DNA from: Methanomassiliicoccaceae archaeon UBA537 | Lineage (GTDB): Archaea > Thermoplasmatota > Thermoplasmata > Methanomassiliicoccales > Methanomethylophilaceae | DNA length: 7,026 nucleotides | Reading direction: 5' to 3' | NCBI GenBank assembly: GCA_002504495.1 | Contig: DATC01000084.1 | Coordinates: forward strand, 1-7,026 | Shown here: in pieces, positions 1-4,846 of the stretch | Layout of the letters: each line of letters opens with the position of its first letter | How positions within the stretch are numbered: position 1 is the first letter of the stretch | Made by a program: the position numbers and the translations under genes | Notes under the pieces: generated by a model | Seen by the model: the letters and a program-made list of their open reading frames with translations, nothing else | Told to the model about the DNA's origin: nothing | The model's database searches: none

Positions 1-534
1 CAGGAGGGTAAGAACTGCCAGTGCGCCCACTGCGACCTGCAGGGCAACCTGATCGCCCAGTGCGCCGACCTCTGGTCCAACGAGTCCGTCGAGTACCACC
101 CCGAGTTCGGAGGAACCTCCGTCCAGTGCTGGCTCGGATCCCTCGGATACGAGTGCGCTCTGATGAACACCGCCATCCAGATGAAGCAGGAGAAGACCCT
201 CAGGGACCTGTACATGTACTCTGACAGGTACAGAGGACCCGAGGCCTACATCCTCGCCTACGACCACGCCTGGCAGATTGGAAAGGCCATCGCCGACGTC
301 GGCGACAACCTGTACCTCCGTGCCAAGGCCGCCGGACAGACCGCCGCCAACATCCTCCTCGATGGATACAACAAGAAGGAGCTCGCCCTGACCAACAAGC
401 AGCTCGAGGTCCTCCAGGACTCCAAGAAGAAGATGGACGCTCTGCCTGAAGAGGAATCCAAGTTCCTCGAGTGGGCCGACAAGGAGTTCAAGGACGTTGT
501 TCCCAGGTACAACCTGAAGAACTACGGCCTCTGA
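1..534 (+). CDS. mtaB: Methanol:corrinoid methyltransferase MtaB, C-terminal part (5' end outside window)
   Basis: The frame is open from base 1 and ends in TGA at 532-534, giving 177 visible residues. From memory, MtaB proteins are about 460 residues, so this is roughly the last 38%. MtaB is a cytoplasmic zinc enzyme that activates methanol and transfers its methyl group to the cobalt of the corrinoid protein MtaC, the first step of methylotrophic methanogenesis. Recognition rests on a Cys-rich stretch near the start (NCQCAHCDLQGN), the conserved segments VEYHPEFGG and QCWLGSLGYECALMNTAIQ, and the ending NYGL, all of which I recall from MtaB. Most of the zinc site should lie upstream of the window. 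Glycine is mostly GGA and leucine mostly CTC, a strong bias unlike the downstream operon and in keeping with high expression. The stop is followed in frame by TAG. No mtaC follows; in known clusters mtaC usually precedes mtaB. Confidence 0.93.
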   Translation, partial: QEGKNCQCAHCDLQGNLIAQCADLWSNESVEYHPEFGGTSVQCWLGSLGYECALMNTAIQMKQEKTLRDLYMYSDRYRGPEAYILAYDHAWQIGKAIADVGDNLYLRAKAAGQTAANILLDGYNKKELALTNKQLEVLQDSKKKMDALPEEESKFLEWADKEFKDVVPRYNLKNYGL

Positions 535-562
535 TAGGTTCATAATTCTCTCAAACCCTTTA

Positions 563-586
563 GGGGGAGGATCTCACCTCTCCCCC
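563..586 (+). terminator. G/C hairpin downstream of mtaB, possible terminator or 3' stabiliser
   Basis: GGGGGAG at 563-569 pairs with CTCCCCC at 580-586 around a 10-base loop. It lies 29 bases after the mtaB stop and is followed by a pyrimidine-rich but not T-rich stretch (atctcaattctc). Archaeal termination depends mainly on U tracts, so this may instead protect the 3' end of an abundant mtaB message. Confidence 0.45.
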
Positions 587-610
587 ATCTCAATTCTCAG
601 TCGTCGAGGG

Positions 611-624
611 CGAACTTTAATATC
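611..624 (+). promoter_or_regulatory. Archaeal TATA box with upstream BRE-like bases for the universal stress gene
   Basis: The sequence CGAACTTTAATATC contains a TATA-like core (CTTTAATAT, 615-623) preceded by a purine-containing BRE-like CGAA. Archaeal transcription normally starts about 25 bases downstream of the TATA box, which places the start near 642-650. That is only a few bases before the ATG at 655. No good Shine-Dalgarno sequence precedes this ATG, so a leaderless or very short-leader transcript is likely. Confidence 0.55.
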
Positions 625-654
625 GCTATCGGCATCCAATGGAACGTTGTTACC

Positions 655-1050
655 ATGTCTGTGCTCCTAGCCTATGACGGCATGTCTTCGAGCGATGCCG
701 CGTTGGACTACGCGATTAAATATTCGATCAGATTCGACGAGCCCCTCTACATCCTCACAGTCGTCAGGGATGATGAACCGGAGGCGCCTGAATCCGTATG
801 CGAGTACATGCAGGCCTCTCAGCGTGTCGCCGCCTCCGAAGGCGCGGTCGTCCATACTATGATCGAGAGCGGCAGGCCTGACGAGACCATACTGGATGTT
901 GCTGAGAGGTTCGACTGCTCCGTCGTGATCCTCGGTCGTCCGGAGCGTTCTTCTCTCGACAGATTCTTCCTGGGCAGCGTATCGGACAGCGTGGCGAAGA
1001 ACGCCCGTTGCACCGTGATACTTGTGCCCGAGGGCGTCGGAGAAGAGTGA
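655..1050 (+). CDS. Universal stress protein (UspA family), single domain
   Basis: This 131-residue protein has the size and layout of a single Usp domain. It has an N-terminal strand with the nucleotide-contacting Asp (VLLAYDG, Asp8), a central helix and strand region, and the C-terminal signature SVVILGRP followed by FLGSVSDSVAKNARCTVILV (residues 89-124). Usp proteins are cytosolic alpha/beta dimers; many bind ATP through a G-2x-G-9x-G(S/T) motif. Here the first Gly (94) and the final Gly-Ser (107-108) are present at exact spacing, but the middle Gly is Glu97, so ATP binding may be weak or altered. The gene is monocistronic: its own TATA-like promoter lies upstream and a convergent operon begins downstream. 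ATG 655 is chosen because it fits the Usp N-terminus and the promoter position. The client or stress it answers to cannot be read from sequence. Confidence 0.93.
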   Translation: MSVLLAYDGMSSSDAALDYAIKYSIRFDEPLYILTVVRDDEPEAPESVCEYMQASQRVAASEGAVVHTMIESGRPDETILDVAERFDCSVVILGRPERSSLDRFFLGSVSDSVAKNARCTVILVPEGVGEE

Positions 1051-1070
1051 AAGAAATCGGTAAAAGGTTT

Positions 1071-1090
1071 GCCGGGCCCGTAGGCCCGGC
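1071..1090 (-). terminator. Perfect hairpin between convergent genes; terminator of the Hsp70 operon
   Basis: GCCGGGCC (1071-1078) pairs perfectly with GGCCCGGC (1083-1090) around the four-base loop CGTA. Read on the minus strand, it lies just after the tandem TGA TGA of the hsp70 gene and is followed by a T-rich run (AAACCTTTTACCGATTTCTTT, 1070 down to about 1050). That is a good terminator arrangement for the minus-strand operon. For the plus-strand usp gene the bases after the hairpin are not T-rich, so termination in that direction is less certain. Confidence 0.72.
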
Positions 1091-1095
1091 GGTCA

Positions 1096-2664
1096 TCATG
1101 CGTTGGTGACCTTCTCTACCAGAGATTGGGACTTCTTGATGTCCTCCTCGGACATCTTGAGGTCGTTCTCGATCTGGTAATCCGTGTGCTCGCCGAGGCA
1201 GTCGACGCTTGCGAAGAGGATACCTTCGTCGGTAGCGGTGAATCTGACGGTGATGGGGGTGTTCTTGGTGACACCGTCGGGCAGAGTCATCATGAACTCT
1301 CCGATGGGAACGGCCTCGATGGTCTCCGTTCTCCTTCCCTCCTCGTTGTTGCAGGCGGAATCCTCGTAGATCTCGACCTTGATCTCCATCTGACCGTCCT
1401 CGGCGGGATAGTAGGTCTTGATGTTCTCGATGGGCAGGACCTCGTTCCTGAAGATGATGTTCGAGATGGCTTCGCTGCCGTCATCGTAGTACGCCTTGAT
1501 GCCGAAGGTCTTGCTCAACACGTTGTGCACCGAGATGGCTCCTTCCGCAGGCTGGACGACCTCTTCTCCGGTCGAGGGATCGACGGCGGAGACGGTGTTC
1601 GCATTGGATGCGCAGAAGATGGCGGCACCCTTGGCGACGGACTGGTCGGGATCGAAGACCTTGATGTTGGCATCAGGGAACCTTGCTGCGATAGCGGCCT
1701 TCACCTGGGGCATCCTGGAGGATCCTCCGACCAGAAGGACCTCGTCGATGTCCTTCATCTCGAAGTTGCCGGTGGCGAGGACGCGCTCCATTATCTCGAC
1801 TGTGGTCTGGATGAGTCCGGCGGAAGCGGCCTCGAACTCGTCGCGAGTGATGGTGAAGACGACCTTCTGTCCGTTGACGGTGAGCGTTCCCTTGATGTTC
1901 TCGGCGACGGAGAGCCTCTTCTTGAACGTCTCGGAGTTGATGGCGAGGTTCTGCATGACCTCCTCATCGTCATCGAGGGAGCTGGGGTCCACTCCGATCT
2001 CCTCGGCGACCTTGTCCTTGATGATCTTGGATATGACGGCGTCCCAGTCCTTTCCTCCGAGGAGCCTCTCTCCATCGGTGGCGACCGCGGTGAAGTTCTT
2101 TCCGTCGATCTCCAGGACGGTGACATCGAAGGTTCCTCCTCCCAGATCGTAGACGAGGACCCTCTTCTTTCCCTCGGAGTTTCCGAATCCGAAGGAGATG
2201 GCGGCGGCGGTGGGCTCGTTGATGACGGTGACGTCGTCGAGTCCGGCGATGTTCCCGGCGGTCTTCGTGGCCTCCCTCTCGTTCTGTCCGAAGTACGCGG
2301 GGCAGGTGATGACGGCTTTCTTGATGTCGGTGCCGTGGTTGTCGTTGAAATCGTTGATCATCTTCCTGAGGATGACCGCGGAGAGCATGACGGGGTTGTA
2401 CTTCTCGCCGTCGATCTCGACCTCGTAATCGGTTCCCATGTGCCTCTTGATGGCACTGACGACCCTGTCGGGGCCGTACATGGATGCCATCTCCTTTGCA
2501 GGAGAACCGACGATGATCTCGCCGTTGTCGTTGAACAGGATGACGGACGGAGTAGTGTCTTCTTGCTCGAAGTTCTTCTCAACTACCGGGTCCCCATCCT
2601 CGTCGATATAGGAGAGGCACGAGTACGTCGTGCCCAGGTCTATGCCGATGCAATAGTCTGTCAT
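1096..2664 (-). CDS. Short Hsp70 (DnaK-like) chaperone lacking most of the C-terminal lid
   Basis: The 522-residue product has a complete Hsp70 nucleotide-binding domain. Visible motifs are phosphate-1 GIDLGTTYS (7-15), the catalytic-Lys segment AIKRHMG (Lys73), CPAYFGQNER (121-130), VINEPTAAAISFG (147-159), phosphate-2 YDLGGGTFD (172-180, catalytic Thr178) and the adenosine motif VLLVGGSSRMPQ (309-320). ATP hydrolysis is therefore expected. A beta substrate-binding-like domain follows (about 385-500), with GIKAYYDDG and FRNEVLPIE at the usual places. The protein then ends after about 22 helical residues, whereas DnaK proteins run to about 600-640 residues with a helical lid. The hydrophobic linker seen in DnaK (VLLLD) is replaced by ISVHN (377-381). 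The gene is last in a four-gene operon. Its ATG overlaps the TGA of the GrpE-like gene, with GGAGG 7 bases upstream, and it ends in TGA TGA. It is probably a specialised Hsp70 for this operon, not the housekeeping DnaK. Confidence 0.95.
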   Translation of the reverse strand: MTDYCIGIDLGTTYSCLSYIDEDGDPVVEKNFEQEDTTPSVILFNDNGEIIVGSPAKEMASMYGPDRVVSAIKRHMGTDYEVEIDGEKYNPVMLSAVILRKMINDFNDNHGTDIKKAVITCPAYFGQNEREATKTAGNIAGLDDVTVINEPTAAAISFGFGNSEGKKRVLVYDLGGGTFDVTVLEIDGKNFTAVATDGERLLGGKDWDAVISKIIKDKVAEEIGVDPSSLDDDEEVMQNLAINSETFKKRLSVAENIKGTLTVNGQKVVFTITRDEFEAASAGLIQTTVEIMERVLATGNFEMKDIDEVLLVGGSSRMPQVKAAIAARFPDANIKVFDPDQSVAKGAAIFCASNANTVSAVDPSTGEEVVQPAEGAISVHNVLSKTFGIKAYYDDGSEAISNIIFRNEVLPIENIKTYYPAEDGQMEIKVEIYEDSACNNEEGRRTETIEAVPIGEFMMTLPDGVTKNTPITVRFTATDEGILFASVDCLGEHTDYQIENDLKMSEEDIKKSQSLVEKVTNA

Positions 2665-3572
2665 TCCTTTTCCTCCATCACGTCTTCTTCTGCGACGGTC
2701 TGTTCAAGTGTTTCCGAAAGCGTTTCAGCAGCAGGCTCTTCGGTCTGCTCGGTAGCGGGAGTCTCCTCCGTATCGGAGGGGACCTCGTTCCCGGGTGCGG
2801 CTGCAGGTTCGGAAGGCGTCTCTTCGACTTCTTCTTCGGATTCCGCTTCGACGGGGGCCTCTTCCGGAGCCAGGTTCCTGTCGAACTTGTAGACTTCGAC
2901 CTTCTCCTTCAGTAGGACCTTGTCGGCCAGCTTGTATCCGTCCGATAACCTTGTCGCGATCGTGCCGTCCTTCTCCTTATCGCCGGTCGGCACGACGCCG
3001 ACGATCCTTTGGTGGAGCGTGTTGATTCTGGGGAAGTCGAAGTGGCCGATGAACACTCCCGAATCCATGAGGATGTTCTCCATGTCCACTTCATAGGCCT
3101 GGAAGCTCGACAGGACGGTCGCCGCATCGAGCTCGTCGATCCTCTCCTCCATCCCCTTGCACAGTCTGAAGAAATCCTCCCTCATCGAGCAGATCTGCTC
3201 GAGGGCGGCGACCAGCACCTTGTTGGAAGACGACGCCTCCAGCTTGGCGACGGTGGCGTTCATGGCCTTGGACTGCTCTCTGGTGGTCAGATACGCGCTC
3301 ATGTCCGGGGCGGACGGCGCCTCTCTGGCGAGAAGCTCCTTGAGCATCTCCCTGATCTCCGAGATGTCCGCTTCGAGCGATGACAGCTCCGCCGGAGCAG
3401 CTTGGGGCGTCTCGGCGGTTGATTCCCAGCAGTACGTACCCTCCTCCGGGATGCGCTCTTCACCGGTCTCCTGCTCGAAGACGGAATCCGGCAGCGCATC
3501 GTCCTGTCTGGCCGATGTTCCTATCCCGTTGACAAGGAAGTTCTTCAGTCTGTCGCTGGCGTTCTCCTTCAT
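2661..3572 (-). CDS. GrpE-like nucleotide exchange factor with coiled-coil extension and acidic tail
   Basis: The 303-residue product contains a GrpE core in its second half. Residues about 160-182 carry a helix leading into FDFPRINTLHQRIVGVVP, followed by DGTIATRLSDGYKLADKVL and VEVYKF (to 230). This matches the GrpE beta-wing pattern (FDP..H.A/Q.....V, G(T/N)V......GY.L...VLR...V.V) that opens the Hsp70 nucleotide cleft to release ADP. Upstream, about residues 62-155 are helical and likely coiled coil (LSSLEADISEIREMLKELL; MREDFFRLCKGMEERIDEL), like the GrpE dimerisation stalk but longer. Residues 1-60 look mostly disordered. The last 70 residues (about 234-303) are a Glu/Pro/Ala/Thr-rich acidic tail. 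Ordinary GrpE is about 170-200 residues. It lies directly before the Hsp70 gene with a 4-base overlap, strongly implying that Hsp70 is its partner. The start is fixed by ATGA overlap with the GTPase gene and by GGAGG 8 bases upstream. No membrane segment is visible. Confidence 0.85.
   Translation of the reverse strand: MKENASDRLKNFLVNGIGTSARQDDALPDSVFEQETGEERIPEEGTYCWESTAETPQAAPAELSSLEADISEIREMLKELLAREAPSAPDMSAYLTTREQSKAMNATVAKLEASSSNKVLVAALEQICSMREDFFRLCKGMEERIDELDAATVLSSFQAYEVDMENILMDSGVFIGHFDFPRINTLHQRIVGVVPTGDKEKDGTIATRLSDGYKLADKVLLKEKVEVYKFDRNLAPEEAPVEAESEEEVEETPSEPAAAPGNEVPSDTEETPATEQTEEPAAETLSETLEQTVAEEDVMEEKE
2672..2676 (-). promoter_or_regulatory. Ribosome binding site of the hsp70 gene, inside the GrpE-like gene
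   Basis: GGAGG on the minus strand lies 7 bases before the ATG at 2664 and within the last codons of the GrpE-like gene. With the ATGA overlap (2664-2661), it fixes the hsp70 start and suggests translational coupling. Confidence 0.8.
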
Positions 3573-4846
3573 CTCCTATCCCTCCCTTGATCCTCGTCGT
3601 TCCAGATGTGCATGAGCCAAAGGAAGGGATCCTCGACCCTGAACGGGGCCACCCCTCTCGGAAGCCTCTCCGACACGGGATTGCATCCTAGCGCCGAGAC
3701 GGCGAAGAAGCGGTGCTCCTTGAATCCGCTCACGATCTGCAGGAAGTTGTTCCCCATCGTCCTTCTTATGTATTCCTCGAGCTCCGCATCGATCTGCTCC
3801 GAGTTCTCCTCGTCGTACTTTCCGTTCTCACGGGGTATGTGGAGCGACGAACAGGCGCCGATGACGACCTTGTCCTCCTCCTCGTTCTCCGGATTCTTCA
3901 TCAGGACATCCGTCTTCGTCAGAGTGACCGCGATGGGGATGTCGATCCTCGCACCGGATCTGAGCCCCTTGTTCCTGCGGATGATCTGGCAGATGTTGTT
4001 CAGGATGTCCGATGCATCGGGACCCACGGCCGGTTTGGCCTCCATGTTGATCCTCCTGTTGATGAACGGCACCTGGAGCGGGTCCACGAGATAGACGATA
4101 CCAGAGGCCTTGGCGATGAACGAGTTCAGACTGAGGGACGTCATCCTCTCCAGTGTAACCAGGTCCTCTCCGGCGGTATCGAAGAACGCGAAGGTGTAGA
4201 CGAGGGGCCTCTCTCCTTCGAACACCCTGAGGTAGTAGATCAGGGGTTCCTTGCTCTCCACGGACGTCTCGTAGGAGGCCGTCGGGCGGAGCTTGTACAT
4301 CTCCTCGAAGAGCCTGTGGTAGTAGACGTCGCGGTACTTCATCGTGGTCTCATCGGTCGCCGGGTTGAGGATGCAGTTGAACTCCTTGGAGACGACCTCC
4401 TTGAGCTGATTGATCAGCACGGCGGTGTAGTGGCTCTTGCCGACGCTCTTGGGCCCGAGTATGACGAATATCCTGTTGCCGTCCTCCTCCGCACCCGGAG
4501 GTATCTGGCTGTTGCAGAACGGACAGAGCCTGATGTAGGCGGGGCGTCCGCATATGTCGCAGGTCCCGCTGGAATCGCGGATGATGTGGTTCTTCGCCAC
4601 GATCGCATCGGGTCCGCGGGGATCCTTGTTGTATATCAGGCACTTCTCATAGTCGATCTCGTTCCGTCCGTCTGCGGACACGTACTTCTCCGCGTCCCTG
4701 CTGCGCGTGCTTGACGCTCTGGATGCGAACTCTCTGGCGCATCCCGGGCTGGAGCACTGGTAGTGGATGCGGTCCAGATCTACCGTGGCGAAGCAGTACG
4801 GGCAGGTGTACTCGCGGCTCGGCTTGTCCTTGGATTTGGCCTTCAT
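3569..4846 (-). CDS. Zinc-ribbon P-loop GTPase (TRAFAC-like; resembles double-GTPase families)
   Basis: The 425-residue product starts with Cys pairs typical of zinc ribbons: CPYC (15-18) with CSSPGC (31-36), then CDIC (96-99) with CPFC (108-111). A GTPase domain follows. G1/Walker A is GPKSVGKS (131-138), G3 is DTAGED (223-228) after a hydrophobic strand, G4 is TKTD (310-313), and a G5-like SALG is at 384-387. TKTD predicts guanine specificity. Between G1 and G3 is a long insert (about 140-215) with helices and a beta hairpin. The C-terminus ends with VEDPFLWLMHIW (404-415), a pattern I recall from the uncharacterised DO-GTPase2-type family; that family assignment is from memory and tentative. 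No transmembrane segment is visible. The ATG at 4846 is chosen because it overlaps the upstream stop as ATGA and has GGGAG 8 bases upstream. The gene sits between the zinc-ribbon/FN3 protein and the GrpE-like/Hsp70 pair, suggesting a nucleotide-switch subunit of one complex. Confidence 0.87.
   Translation of the reverse strand: MKAKSKDKPSREYTCPYCFATVDLDRIHYQCSSPGCAREFASRASSTRSRDAEKYVSADGRNEIDYEKCLIYNKDPRGPDAIVAKNHIIRDSSGTCDICGRPAYIRLCPFCNSQIPPGAEEDGNRIFVILGPKSVGKSHYTAVLINQLKEVVSKEFNCILNPATDETTMKYRDVYYHRLFEEMYKLRPTASYETSVESKEPLIYYLRVFEGERPLVYTFAFFDTAGEDLVTLERMTSLSLNSFIAKASGIVYLVDPLQVPFINRRINMEAKPAVGPDASDILNNICQIIRRNKGLRSGARIDIPIAVTLTKTDVLMKNPENEEEDKVVIGACSSLHIPRENGKYDEENSEQIDAELEEYIRRTMGNNFLQIVSGFKEHRFFAVSALGCNPVSERLPRGVAPFRVEDPFLWLMHIWNDEDQGRDRR
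3581..3585 (-). promoter_or_regulatory. Ribosome binding site of the GrpE-like gene
   Basis: GGAGG on the minus strand lies 8 bases before the ATG at 3572, inside the final codons of the GTPase gene. The ATGA overlap occupies 3572-3569. Together they settle the start of the GrpE-like protein. Confidence 0.78.

Noticed and set aside
163..534. A separate 123-residue protein starting at Met 163, and an overlapping frame at 21-224
   Set aside because: The first is internal to mtaB, whose frame is open and MtaB-like from base 1. The second is an Arg/Pro-rich shadow in another frame.
535..654. A possible small RNA or tRNA gene in the gap between mtaB and usp
   Set aside because: Only a short hairpin and a TATA-like promoter are visible; no tRNA arms or CCA-type end can be folded by eye.
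2062..2147. A possible loss of the catalytic Thr in Hsp70, suggested by GERLLGGKDWD at residues 198-208
   Set aside because: The catalytic Thr belongs to the LGGGTFD loop (Thr178), which is intact; the later segment varies among Hsp70 proteins.
1126..2892. A 588-codon plus-strand open frame opposite hsp70 and the end of the GrpE-like gene
   Set aside because: Its translation is a low-complexity mix of Asp, Val, Leu and Gly, as expected from the complement of GC-biased codons. It has no domain, and the minus strand carries clear Hsp70 motifs.
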